Below are positions 33,381 to 41,630 of a DNA stretch of 44,420 bases, in pieces. Origin of the DNA: an uncultured Collinsella sp. (GTDB lineage: Bacteria > Actinomycetota > Coriobacteriia > Coriobacteriales > Coriobacteriaceae); contig UQTR01000007.1 in assembly GCA_900544065.1 (NCBI GenBank), positions 1 to 44,420 on the forward strand, in the 5' to 3' direction. Under the pieces are notes generated by a model. It was given only the letters and a program-made list of their open reading frames with translations, searched no databases and was not told the origin of the DNA. The number at the start of each line of letters is the position of its first letter. Position 1 is the first letter of the stretch. Position numbers and translations under genes: made by a program.

Positions 33381-34016
33381 CTAGTCGCGCAGGATGATGT
33401 CCATGGCGAGCATCAGGTTGCGCTCGTCGATGGCAAACGGGGCGGCTTCGCGCGTCTTGGGCTTGGCGCAAAACGCGATGCCCGTGCCCGCGGCCTGAAT
33501 CATGGGGATGTCGTTGGCGCCGTCGCCGATCGCGACGGTATGAGCCATATCGACACCGCACTCAACCGCCCAGTCCAGCAGCTGGATGAGCTTGGACTCT
33601 TTGGTCACGATGTCTGCCGCCAGCTTACCGGTGAGCTGGCCGCCCACGACCTCCAGGCGGTTAGCGAGGCAAAAGTCGATGCCCGCGGCGGCCACGATCT
33701 TATCGGCGACCTCGTGAAAGCCGCCGCTTACCACGCCGACCTTCCAGCCCTTGCTGTGCGCCGAGCGCACAAGCTCCAGCGCGCCGGGGGTAAACGTCAC
33801 GCGCTCAAAGGTGCGCTCGAACACACTCTCGTCCAAGCCGGCAAGCAGCCCCACGCGCTCCTCGAGCGCCTGCTTAAAGTCCAGTTCGCCGCGCATGGCG
33901 CGCTCAGTGATCTTCGCCACTTGCTCGCCTACGCCGGCCTCCTCGCCCAACAGGTCGATGACCTCCTGGTTGATGAGCGTGGAGTCGATATCCATAACAA
34001 TGAGCCGTGCAGTCAT
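33381..34016 (-). CDS. serB: Phosphoserine phosphatase
   Basis: 211 residues from ATG 34016 (GGAAAGG upstream), leftward. Last step of serine synthesis. HAD-family motifs: DIDSTLINQE with the nucleophile and acid/base Asp, SGGF motif II (VGVVSGGFHEV), K in TKESK, and IGDGANDIPM with the Mg ligands. No regulatory ACT domain. It is separated from larB by the operator region and shares its upstream gap with the divergent aspS. Confidence 0.95.
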   Translation of the reverse strand: MTARLIVMDIDSTLINQEVIDLLGEEAGVGEQVAKITERAMRGELDFKQALEERVGLLAGLDESVFERTFERVTFTPGALELVRSAHSKGWKVGVVSGGFHEVADKIVAAAGIDFCLANRLEVVGGQLTGKLAADIVTKESKLIQLLDWAVECGVDMAHTVAIGDGANDIPMIQAAGTGIAFCAKPKTREAAPFAIDERNLMLAMDIILRD

Positions 34017-34272
34017 GACGGGCCTTTCCAAGTGCTGTTTTATTGGGGCATATTGTCGCACGTGACGCGTGCAGACGGGTGCCGCGACGCATCAATTGTT
34101 TCGTCTCCGTCAAGTCTTTGGGCAGGAGCCACTTTTCCGCGGCACATCGACACAGGTGCGATAAGATAGAACGCCATGTCTGGCTGCGCGGTTTACGCAG
34201 GCTGGGCAAATCTGTACGACGCCGCCCGGAACGACACGGGGCGGCACAGATCCATAAAGGAGGATCACTGGT

Positions 34273-36060
34273 ATGAGCCAGACCCGTCCCATCGACGAGC
34301 ATTCCATGCACACCCGTACCTGCGGCGAGCTTCGCCGCGAGAACGTGGGCGAAGAGGTCACCCTCACCGGTTGGGTGAGCCGTCGCCGCGATCACGGCGG
34401 CCTTATTTTCTGCGACCTTCGCGATCGCGAGGGCATCACGCAGCTCACCTTCGACCCCGAGCACTCCGACGGCGATGCCTTTAAGATCGCCGAGACCATG
34501 CGTCCCGAGTGGCCCATCAAGATCCACGGCGTCGTGCGCGCCCGTGGCGAGGAGACCACCAACACCAAGCTCGCGACCGGCGAGATCGAGGTCCTGACCG
34601 ACCACGCCGAGGTGCTCAACACGTCCGTCACCCCGCCGTTCCAGATCGAGGACGGCATCGAGACGAGCGAGGACACCCGCCTGCGCTATCGCTATCTGGA
34701 CCTCCGTCGTCCCGAGATGATGGCCAACCTCAAGCTGCGCTCCGACTTTACCTTTGCCATTCGCGAGGCGCTGCACAACCGTGAGTTCATGGAGGTCGAG
34801 ACGCCCTCCCTGTTCAAGTCCACGCCCGAGGGCGCTCGCGACTTCATCGTTCCCAGCCGTATTCAGCCGGGTAACTTCTACGCCCTGCCGCAGTCCCCGC
34901 AGCTCCTGAAGCAGCTGCTCATGGTCGGTGGCGTCGAGCGCTACTACCAGGTTGCCAAGTGCTTCCGCGACGAGGACCTGCGTGCCGACCGTCAGCCCGA
35001 GTTCACCCAGGTCGATATCGAGATGTCCTTCGTGGACCAGAACGATGTCATGAGCGCGCTCGAGGAGGTTCTTGCCGATGCTTTCGGCCGCATGGGTGTC
35101 GAGATGCCCACGCCGCTGCGTCGCATGAACTACTGGGATGCCATGGACACCTATGGCTCCGATAAGCCCGATACCCGCTATGGCATGCACCTGGTCGACC
35201 TGACCGACATCTTTGCCAACTCCAAGTTCAAGGTCTTTGCGACTGCCGCAAACGAGGAGGGCTCTGTCGTCAAGGCCATCAACGCCAAGGGCGCCGGCGC
35301 CTGGGCACGTGCCAAGATCGATAAGCTTGCCGGCGTGGCCTCCACGTTTGGCGCCAAGGGCCTGGCTTGGATCGCCTTCCGTGAGGACGGCTCCATCAAC
35401 AGCCCCATCGTCAAGTTCTTCTCGGACGAGGAGATGGCGGCTCTGCGCGAGCGCATGGACGTCGAGCCCGGCGACCTTGTGATGTTCGCCGCCGGCCCGC
35501 GCCTGCTCTCCGACGAGATCCTGGGCGGCATGCGTTCCCACATGGCCAATGCGCTCGAGATCAAGCGCGAGGGTCACGACTTCCTGTGGGTCGTCAACTT
35601 CCCGCTGTTCCATTGGGACGAGGATCGCAAGGCCTATGCTGCCGAGCATCAGCCCTTTACCCTGCCGACCGAGACCGACATCGCCAAGATCGAGGCCGAT
35701 CCGCTGGCAGCCGGTTCGTGCACCTACGACTTTGTCATGGACGGCTTTGAGGCCGGCGGCGGCGGTATGCGTATCCACAACGCCGAGATGCAGATGTCCA
35801 TGCTCAAGCTCCTGGGCTTTACCGAGGAGCGCGCCGAGTCTCAGTTTGGCTTCCTCATGGAGGCCCTCAAGTTTGGTGCGCCCCCGATGGGCGGTTTCGC
35901 TCTGGGTCTGGACCGCGTGTGCATGCTGCTCACCGGTTCCGACTCCATCCGCGACGTCATGGCGTTCCCCAAGACGGCCAGTGGCTCCGACCTTATGTCG
36001 GGTGCTCCGAGTGCCGTTTCCGGCGCCCAGCTCAAGGACGTCAGCCTGCGCCTGATGTAG
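34273..36060 (+). CDS. aspS: Aspartate--tRNA ligase
   Basis: 595 residues. N-terminal OB-fold anticodon domain (EEVTLTGWVSRRRDHGGLIFCDLRDREG), class II motif 2 (FRDEDLRADRQPEFTQVDIEMSF), the bacterial insertion domain in the middle (about 290-415) and motif 3 (PMGGFALGLDRVCMLLTG). AAGGAGG precedes ATG 34273. The leader carries a 7-bp GC-rich hairpin but no T-box features. In many bacteria aspS directly follows hisS; here about 9 kb lie between them. Confidence 0.97.
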   Translation: MSQTRPIDEHSMHTRTCGELRRENVGEEVTLTGWVSRRRDHGGLIFCDLRDREGITQLTFDPEHSDGDAFKIAETMRPEWPIKIHGVVRARGEETTNTKLATGEIEVLTDHAEVLNTSVTPPFQIEDGIETSEDTRLRYRYLDLRRPEMMANLKLRSDFTFAIREALHNREFMEVETPSLFKSTPEGARDFIVPSRIQPGNFYALPQSPQLLKQLLMVGGVERYYQVAKCFRDEDLRADRQPEFTQVDIEMSFVDQNDVMSALEEVLADAFGRMGVEMPTPLRRMNYWDAMDTYGSDKPDTRYGMHLVDLTDIFANSKFKVFATAANEEGSVVKAINAKGAGAWARAKIDKLAGVASTFGAKGLAWIAFREDGSINSPIVKFFSDEEMAALRERMDVEPGDLVMFAAGPRLLSDEILGGMRSHMANALEIKREGHDFLWVVNFPLFHWDEDRKAYAAEHQPFTLPTETDIAKIEADPLAAGSCTYDFVMDGFEAGGGGMRIHNAEMQMSMLKLLGFTEERAESQFGFLMEALKFGAPPMGGFALGLDRVCMLLTGSDSIRDVMAFPKTASGSDLMSGAPSAVSGAQLKDVSLRLM

Positions 36061-36083
36061 GCAAGCGGCTACATATTGCCCGT

Positions 36084-36118
36084 AACGAGGGAAGGACGCG
36101 TGCCTTCCCTCGTTTTTT
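36084..36118 (+). terminator. Terminator of aspS
   Basis: 12-bp perfect stem (36084-36095 with 36103-36114) followed by a run of T. Confidence 0.9.
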
Positions 36119-36203
36119 ATGGGACGAGGGTGCGCCGGTAACGTACAATAACTACCACGTGGCTGGGTTTGCCGGCCGAATGTGCGATGTCGTGGGAGGG
36201 GAC

Positions 36204-36452
36204 ATGGTCGAGTTTACAAAGACGATTAAAGATCCGTTGGGATTACATGCCCGCCCGGTTGCGCTGCTCTATGACATCATTGCCAAGCATCGTAGCGACG
36301 TGTCAGTCAGTATCGGCGATCGCCACACGGATGGCCGCGACGTTATAGGGCTCATGGCACTCTGCGGCGAATGTGGCGAAGACGTCGTGTTCCGCGTTTC
36401 GGGCGTGGATGAGGCCTCCTGCGTCACGTCGATCAGAAACCTCTCGCTTTGA
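36204..36452 (+). CDS. HPr-like phosphocarrier protein with Asp at position 46
   Basis: 82 residues from ATG 36204 (GGGAGGGG upstream). HPr passes phosphate from enzyme I to sugar-specific PTS components. The active site is intact: H15 in GLHARP. In Gram-positive HPr residue 46 is the regulatory Ser phosphorylated by HPr kinase; counting from this start, position 46 here is Asp (GRDVIGLMAL in place of the usual KSIMGVMSL), with R45 replacing Lys. That resembles a permanently phosphorylated form. It lies alone between aspS and feoA, with its own terminator. Confidence 0.88.
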   Translation: MVEFTKTIKDPLGLHARPVALLYDIIAKHRSDVSVSIGDRHTDGRDVIGLMALCGECGEDVVFRVSGVDEASCVTSIRNLSL

Positions 36453-36460
36453 CCTCAACA

Positions 36461-36492
36461 ATGTGACAAAGGGGCAGTCCCCTCTGTCACAT
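36461..36492. repeat. 32-bp palindrome after the HPr gene
   Basis: ATGTGACA...AGGGG, loop CAGT, CCCCT...TGTCACAT: 13 pairs of the 14 possible, with one A-C mismatch, 8 bases after the stop codon. It has the look of a dispersed repeat. Confidence 0.55.
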
Positions 36493-36506
36493 AAATTGGT
36501 ATCAAT

Positions 36507-36545
36507 AGGCACTGCAAAGAGACGGTCTTTGCGGTGCCTTTGTTT
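36507..36545 (+). terminator. Terminator of the HPr gene
   Basis: 14-bp stem with one G-T pair (36507-36520 with 36526-36539), then TTTGTTT. Confidence 0.85.
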
Positions 36546-36589
36546 CGTATAGGAAACTTTTCCGAAATCTGAATGGGGACCCTTTCCAA

Positions 36590-36641
36590 AAAGTTAACCA
36601 CGTGTTAGTTTACTAAAGCGAACATAGGCGTGGTTAACTTT
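36590..36641. promoter_or_regulatory. feoA upstream inverted repeats
   Basis: A 13-bp inverted repeat (AAAGTTAACCACG 36590-36602 and its complement 36629-36641) encloses a smaller palindrome TTAGTTTACTAA (36605-36616). The inner site resembles half sites of DtxR/IdeR-type iron regulators (TTAG...CTAA). Confidence 0.45.
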
Positions 36642-36684
36642 TACCGCGTCGATGTTGAGGACGAACTGACGTTAGGAGCCACTC

Positions 36685-36927
36685 ATGTCTTGCGGACCGC
36701 AGATGCCGGCAATGCCGCTTTCGATGGTAAAAGCGGGCGAAACCGTGCGCGTGTCTCGTGTAAAGGGCAATGAGGATATGAAGCACCACCTCAAGGACCT
36801 CGGCTTTGTCGAGGGCAACGAAATCCACGTGGTGAGCTCGAGTGGCGCCAATATCATCGTCACCGTGCTGGGCGCACGCTTTGGTATCGATTCCAAGGTT
36901 GCCATGCACATCATGACCGTCGGTTAG
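36685..36927 (+). CDS. feoA: Ferrous iron transport protein FeoA, first copy
   Basis: 80 residues, SH3-like fold. Pattern typical of FeoA: KAGETVRVSRVKGNEDMKHHLKDLGFVEGNEIHVVS, ending in an IDSKVAMHIMTV strand. FeoA binds the FeoB transporter on the cytoplasmic side and is needed for its activity. The first dozen residues (with one Cys and two Met-Pro pairs) are extra. TAGGAG precedes the ATG. A second feoA follows after 40 bases. Confidence 0.93.
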   Translation: MSCGPQMPAMPLSMVKAGETVRVSRVKGNEDMKHHLKDLGFVEGNEIHVVSSSGANIIVTVLGARFGIDSKVAMHIMTVG

Positions 36928-36967
36928 TCGACGGTATTTCTGTACGCACTGAAAGGGGGACAAGTAA

Positions 36968-37189
36968 ATGAAGACGTTGGGTGACGTTAAGGTGGGCGAG
37001 AGCTCCACCATCGTCAAGCTTCACGGTGAGGGTGCGCTTCGCCGCCACCTTATGGACCTGGGGCTCATCAAGGGCACTTCGTTCAAGGTCGTGAAGGTTG
37101 CACCGCTCGGTGATCCGGTCGAGATCAACGTGCGCGGCTACGAGCTTTCCATCCGCAAGGAGGAGGCCGCCGTCGTCGAGGTCCAGTAA
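36968..37189 (+). CDS. feoA: Ferrous iron transport protein FeoA, second copy
   Basis: 73 residues: LGDVKVGESSTIVKLHGEGALRRHLMDLGLIKGTSFKVV and a closing ELSIRKEEAAVVEV, a canonical FeoA. It is clearly diverged from the first copy, so this is an old pair and not a recent duplication. AAGGGGG lies upstream of the ATG. feoB begins 123 bases downstream behind its own possible operator. Confidence 0.94.
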   Translation: MKTLGDVKVGESSTIVKLHGEGALRRHLMDLGLIKGTSFKVVKVAPLGDPVEINVRGYELSIRKEEAAVVEVQ

Positions 37190-37217
37190 GGACTCGCGGC
37201 GCATATTTCTGCAGATA

Positions 37218-37237
37218 AAGTTAGGTTTTTCTAACTT
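37218..37237. promoter_or_regulatory. Candidate iron-regulator operator before feoB
   Basis: AAGTTAG and CTAACTT around 6 bases: a 20-bp palindrome containing TTAGG...CTAA, similar to DtxR/IdeR-type boxes. Its place between feoA and feoB suggests separate control of feoB. Confidence 0.5.
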
Positions 37238-37312
37238 AATGCAGCATCTTTGAAGCACATTATCCAGCCTGCGCGGAGAAAGCAGCGCAGGCACACAAGG
37301 AAGAAGGATTGA

Positions 37313-39640
37313 ATGGCGGATTCTCAGATCCATGTCGCGCTGGCGGGTAACCCCAACTGCGGCAAGACCACGCTTTTCAACCTGATCACCGGCGCCAACG
37401 GCTACGTTGGCAACTGGCCCGGCGTCACGGTTGAGAAAAAGGAAGCCAAGCTCCTAAGCGACAAGAACGTTACCATCACGGACCTCCCTGGCATCTACTC
37501 GCTTTCCCCCTACAGCCCCGAGGAGCAATGCTCGCGCGATTACCTCATGAGCGGCGAGCCCGATGTTGTCGTTCAGGTGGTCGATGCCACCAACCTGGAG
37601 CGCAATCTGTACCTGGCGCTTCAGGTCATCGAGACCGGCCTGCCTGTGGTCGTTGCCCTCAACATGGCCGATCTGGTCGAGAAGAATGGCGACAAGATCG
37701 ACACCGACAAGCTTTCCAAGAAGCTCGGCTGCCCGGTTATGATGATCTCCGCTCTTAAGAACAAGGGCATCAAGGAGCTCTTCGAGCAGGTCAAGAAGTC
37801 TGCTGCTTCCAAGGGCCAGGTGCCGGAGCACAAGTTCGATTCCTCCATCGAGGACGTTCTGGACCACATCGAGAACAACCTGCCGGCAAGCGTTCCCGCC
37901 AACAAGCGCCGCTATTACGCCGTCAAGCTGTTCGAGCGTGATGCAGACGCCTGCAAACTCATCAACCTCACCAAGGAGAAGGCCGCTCGCGTGGAGGAGC
38001 TGGTCGCCCAGTGCGAGCAGGACTGCGACGACGATGCCGAGTCCATCATCACCGGTGAGCGCTATGGCGTCATCGCGCACATCATCGACGAGTGCCTCAC
38101 CAAGGCCCCGGCCAAGATGAGCACCTCCGAGAAGATCGACCGCGTGGTTACCAACCGCATCCTCGGTCTGCCGATCTTCGTCGTGATCATGTTCTGCGTG
38201 TACTACATCGCCGTTTCTACCCTCGGCGGCACGGTGACCGACTTCACCAACGACCAGCTCTTCGGTACCGACGGCTGGTATGTGCTCGGTCAGGGCCGCG
38301 ACGCCTACGACGCGGCCGTCGAGGCCGCGGGCGACGATGCCGACTCGGTCGACCCGGCACAGTACGGCCCCTATGTCCCGGGTATCACTACCATGGTCCA
38401 CGACGCACTTGTGGCGGGTGGCACCGAGGACGGTGGCCTGGTCGATTCGCTGGTCTGCGACGGCATCGTCGGCGGTATTGGCGCCATCATGGGCTTCGTC
38501 CCGCAGATGTTCCTGCTCTTTGTGATGCTGTCCTTCCTGGAGGACTGCGGCTACATGGCCCGCGTCGCCTTTATCATGGACCGCGTGTTCCGCCGCTTTG
38601 GCCTGTCCGGTAAGTCCTTCATCCCCATGCTCGTGTCCTCGGGCTGCGGCGTCCCCGGCGTCATGGCCACCAAGACCATCGAGAACGAGAAGGACCGCCG
38701 CATGACGGTCATGACCACCACGTTCATTCCCTGTGGCGCCAAGCTGCCGATTATTGCCCTGCTCATGGGTTCCATCATCGGCGATTCTTCCACCACCGCC
38801 GCGTGGATCAGCCCGCTCTTCTACTTCCTGGGCGTCTTTGCCGTCATCGCCTCGGGCCTCATGCTCAAGAAGACCAAACTCTTCGCCGGCCGCCCGACGC
38901 CGTTCGTTATGGAGCTTCCCGCCTACCACTTCCCGGCGATCCGCTCTTGGGCACTGCACGTGTGGGAGCGCTGCTGGGCCTTTATCAAGAAGGCCGGCAC
39001 GATCATCTTCGCGTCCACCGTCGTCGTTTGGTTCCTCTCCAACTTTGGTAGCTATAACGGTTCCTTTGGCTTCCTGCCTGCGATGGACGGCATCCCCGAG
39101 GAGTTCACGGACTACTCTGTGCTCGCCATGCTGGGCAACCTGGTTGCCTGGATCTTCGCCCCGCTCGGCTTTAGCACCTGGCAGGCAACCGCGCTGACCG
39201 TCTCTGGCCTTGTCGCCAAGGAGAACGTCGTCGCCACCGCCGGCTCGCTGCTGTCCGTCGCCGACGCGGGCGAGACCGACCCGAGCCTGTGGACCGCGTT
39301 CGCCGGCATGTTCCCGACTATGGGCGCTTGCGTGGCCTTCGGCGCCTTCAACCTGCTGTGCGCTCCGTGCTTTGCCGCCATTGGCACCATCCGCAACCAG
39401 ATGGATTCCGGCAAGTGGACCGCGATTGCCATCGGCTACGAGTGCGCCTTCGCTTGGGTGATCGCCCTGTTCATCAACCAGTTCTACAACCTGCTTGTTC
39501 TGGGGCAGTTTGGTATCTGGACGGTTGTGGCCATTGTGCTGCTGGTTGCGATGCTCTTCCAGATTTTCCGTCCCATGCCTAAGTTTGCTTGGACGGACGA
39601 GGACGAGACCAACACTGCTTCCACCGCAGTTTCCGCTTAA
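37313..39640 (+). CDS. feoB: Ferrous iron transporter FeoB
   Basis: 775 residues. N-terminal G-protein domain with GNPNCGKT (12-19), the DLPGIYSLSPYSPEE G3 region and NMAD as G4, then a helical insertion domain to about 265. The membrane part contains two Gate-type segments (first with SGCGVPGVMATKTI, and the CGAKLPI motif). A long outside loop (about 300-375) is rich in Asp. Imports Fe2+ powered or gated by GTP. Works with the two FeoA proteins upstream and probably the Cys-rich protein downstream. Confidence 0.97.
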   Translation: MADSQIHVALAGNPNCGKTTLFNLITGANGYVGNWPGVTVEKKEAKLLSDKNVTITDLPGIYSLSPYSPEEQCSRDYLMSGEPDVVVQVVDATNLERNLYLALQVIETGLPVVVALNMADLVEKNGDKIDTDKLSKKLGCPVMMISALKNKGIKELFEQVKKSAASKGQVPEHKFDSSIEDVLDHIENNLPASVPANKRRYYAVKLFERDADACKLINLTKEKAARVEELVAQCEQDCDDDAESIITGERYGVIAHIIDECLTKAPAKMSTSEKIDRVVTNRILGLPIFVVIMFCVYYIAVSTLGGTVTDFTNDQLFGTDGWYVLGQGRDAYDAAVEAAGDDADSVDPAQYGPYVPGITTMVHDALVAGGTEDGGLVDSLVCDGIVGGIGAIMGFVPQMFLLFVMLSFLEDCGYMARVAFIMDRVFRRFGLSGKSFIPMLVSSGCGVPGVMATKTIENEKDRRMTVMTTTFIPCGAKLPIIALLMGSIIGDSSTTAAWISPLFYFLGVFAVIASGLMLKKTKLFAGRPTPFVMELPAYHFPAIRSWALHVWERCWAFIKKAGTIIFASTVVVWFLSNFGSYNGSFGFLPAMDGIPEEFTDYSVLAMLGNLVAWIFAPLGFSTWQATALTVSGLVAKENVVATAGSLLSVADAGETDPSLWTAFAGMFPTMGACVAFGAFNLLCAPCFAAIGTIRNQMDSGKWTAIAIGYECAFAWVIALFINQFYNLLVLGQFGIWTVVAIVLLVAMLFQIFRPMPKFAWTDEDETNTASTAVSA

Positions 39641-39669
39641 GTCCGAATAAGGATTAACCCCTTTCCACG

Positions 39670-39702
39670 AGCCCGGGTGTCCCAGCGACACTCGGGCTTT
39701 TT
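39670..39702 (+). terminator. Terminator of feoB
   Basis: 12-bp stem with one G-T pair (39670-39681 with 39687-39698), then TTTTT. Confidence 0.88.
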
Positions 39703-39815
39703 GGTGGGGGAGATGTGGCGTTTCCGCAGATAAAACCGACCATAATAAACCTGCCCCTTTTTGGTAGGTGGAGAATGGAGTAAAGTAAGTGGTGGTTAAC
39801 TAGAGGAGGCTTGCT

Positions 39816-40016
39816 ATGGCACCTATCGATATTGTTGTACTGGCTGTTATCGGTATTGCGTTTGTTGCGGTATGCGTGCGCATTTACCGCAAGGGCACCT
39901 GCGCCGACTGCGCTCAGGGTGGCGTTTGCACGGGGCATTGCTCCAACAAAAAGACGTGCGCCGCACTTAAGGGCGTGGACAAAATCGCCGAAGACCTGGG
40001 CCGCGGTATCAAATAA
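39816..40016 (+). CDS. FeoB-associated Cys-rich membrane protein
   Basis: 66 residues: one membrane helix (about 4-24), a basic stop-transfer, then a Cys cluster (CADCAQGGVC...GHC...KTC). This is the pattern of the small protein family found beside feoB in many anaerobes; the Cys residues may bind iron. A strong AGAGGAGG precedes ATG 39816. It sits after the feoB terminator, so it may have its own promoter. Confidence 0.85.
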   Translation: MAPIDIVVLAVIGIAFVAVCVRIYRKGTCADCAQGGVCTGHCSNKKTCAALKGVDKIAEDLGRGIK

Positions 40017-40031
40017 GGTCTAGACATCCAA

Positions 40032-40066
40032 GCGCCTCGCGAGCATCCGTTCGCGGGGCGCTTTGC
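40032..40066 (+). terminator. Terminator of the Cys-rich protein gene
   Basis: Stem 40032-40044 with 40053-40065 (13 pairs, one G-T), then TTT. Confidence 0.8.
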
Positions 40067-40160
40067 GCATTTGGGCGCGAGCGCGGCGAGTTGAAGAGTA
40101 TTTTTGGGGTATCGTTAACTGAACTGTAAATTGGCAACTTATCTATAACGGAGTAATCCC

Positions 40161-41240
40161 ATGAGCGCTCGCGTAACCATGAAGGACATAGCCGCCGAGC
40201 TTGGCGTTTCCATCAATACCGTGCACAAGGCCCTGACGGGTAAGGCCGGCGTGAGCGAATCCGTGCGCTCCAAGGTGAATGCTAAGGCCGAGGCCATGGG
40301 TTACCATCGCAATACGAGTGCCTCGAGCCTGCGCCGCAAGGATATCAACCTGGTGTTTTGCCTGCCCCGCGCATCGCGCGAGGGAGCGTACTTTTTCCGT
40401 TACCTGTGGGAAGGCTGCAACCGCTTTGAGCAGGAGGTCATCGACCGGGGCATTACGGTTGAGCGTGTTGAATTTGGCGTGGGTGGCTACGCTGATGCGC
40501 TCGAGCAAATCGACGAGCGTTTGCAGGTGGGCGAGAAGATCGATGGCTTGCTCGCCTATGCGCCGGGCGACGATCGTGCAACTGAGCTTTTGGGGCAGAT
40601 TGCCGAGGCGGGCGTGACGATCGAGCTCGTCGACGGCGACCGTCCGCACCTCGACCGTCTGGGCGCCAGTCTGGCTGATTATTCAACGGCGGGCAGCCTG
40701 ATGGCCGAGCAGGCGGTCAACTTGGTTCACGCCGCTGGTGTCGATGCCCGCGTGCTCCTGCTAGCGGGCGACCCCTATACCGATTCACACTATCTAACCG
40801 CCCGTGCCTTCCACAATTACCTGCGCGAACGAGATATTCCATGGCAGGTCGAGGACCTTGCCGGTGCCCATGCGCAAGTCAAACAGCTCAAGCATGAGCT
40901 CGAAAAGCGCTTGAGTGCGCCGGACGCCCCTGAGCTCATTTGTAGCGTTTTTGCCGTTGGTTCCGAAGTGGTTGCCGATGCGCTTGTCTCGAGCGGCAAG
41001 GCCGGCAAGGTCATGGTAATCGGCAACGACCTGTTTCCCGAAAGCGCCCTGGCCTTGCGCCGCGGTATCTTTACCAATATTGTCTATAAGGACCCGACGA
41101 GCCTGGCGTATCGCGGCGCTAAGACGCTGGGCGATTATCTGCTGTGGGGAAGGACCCCGACGGTGCCCGTCCAGAAGGGCGCCGTCGAGATGGTATTTGC
41201 CAGCAATGTCGATCGCTACTGCGAACTTGCGGGAATTTAG
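40161..41240 (+). CDS. LacI-family transcriptional regulator
   Basis: 359 residues. N-terminal helix-turn-helix TMKDIAAELGVSINTVHKAL (6-25) with the hinge to about 60, then a periplasmic-binding-protein-like sugar sensor domain. It precedes the uronate genes uxaC and uxaB in the same direction. Two palindromes with the core GTGAACGTTCAC in front of uxaC look like LacI-family operators, so this is probably their repressor, responding to a hexuronate-derived compound. GGAG precedes ATG 40161. Confidence 0.9.
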   Translation: MSARVTMKDIAAELGVSINTVHKALTGKAGVSESVRSKVNAKAEAMGYHRNTSASSLRRKDINLVFCLPRASREGAYFFRYLWEGCNRFEQEVIDRGITVERVEFGVGGYADALEQIDERLQVGEKIDGLLAYAPGDDRATELLGQIAEAGVTIELVDGDRPHLDRLGASLADYSTAGSLMAEQAVNLVHAAGVDARVLLLAGDPYTDSHYLTARAFHNYLRERDIPWQVEDLAGAHAQVKQLKHELEKRLSAPDAPELICSVFAVGSEVVADALVSSGKAGKVMVIGNDLFPESALALRRGIFTNIVYKDPTSLAYRGAKTLGDYLLWGRTPTVPVQKGAVEMVFASNVDRYCELAGI

Positions 41241-41265
41241 TCGATCGGGCAGGTACCCCCTCTTG

Positions 41266-41464
41266 CGACGTGCATTTTTGGGAGTATTCAGCATTGGCAT
41301 GCCCTGAATGAGGCGCAGAACGACTGTTTTAAGTGCCGCCGGTGGCGTATTTCGCCGTCGGCGGCACTTTTTATGCCGATCGGACGCAATATGCGCACCA
41401 AACGGGGCGCCGAGGACGGCGCGCGGCGCGCTTCGATGCTGAATACTCCCAAAAATGCACGTCG
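41266..41464. repeat. Nested palindrome G (perfect 29-bp arms around a terminator)
   Basis: Arms 41266-41294 and 41436-41464 are exact complements over 29 bp, 141 bases apart. Inside lies a strong terminator at 41331-41372. The arm sequence is unlike those of elements C and D, though the arm length is the same. Confidence 0.85.
41331..41372 (+). terminator. Terminator of the lacI-type gene
   Basis: 11-bp stem (41331-41341 with 41359-41369), a symmetric GT/GT internal loop, a further GGCG/CGCC stem, then TTTTT. Confidence 0.85.
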
Positions 41465-41592
41465 GAACATGACCCACCTGAGCAAAAGCGCTCAAGTTCG
41501 GTGTTCGGGGACGCCAACCGGTCCGCAATACATGCAAGTCACAGCTCCGGCAACCGTTGAACGGGCAAAACCTACCGTTCACCCCATGGTGG

Positions 41593-41612
41593 TTAGGTGA
41601 ACGTTCACCTAA
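41593..41612. promoter_or_regulatory. Operator 1 of the uronate operon
   Basis: TTAGGTGAACGTTCACCTAA, a perfect 20-bp palindrome. Its centre is 38 bp from that of operator 2 and it lies about where the -35 box would be. Confidence 0.75.
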
Positions 41613-41630
41613 CACGCCGTTTTGCACTAC

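Noticed and set aside
34176..34272. Possible leader peptide or T-box before aspS
   Set aside because: The frame runs into aspS without a useful codon pattern, and no T-box sequence or specifier stem is visible; only a simple hairpin is present.
33904..35778. 624-residue open frame opposite aspS, running into serB
   Set aside because: Shadow of aspS; overlaps two real genes.
37454..39691. 745-residue open frame opposite feoB
   Set aside because: Antisense shadow of feoB, low-complexity Gly/Asp/His composition and no ribosome site.
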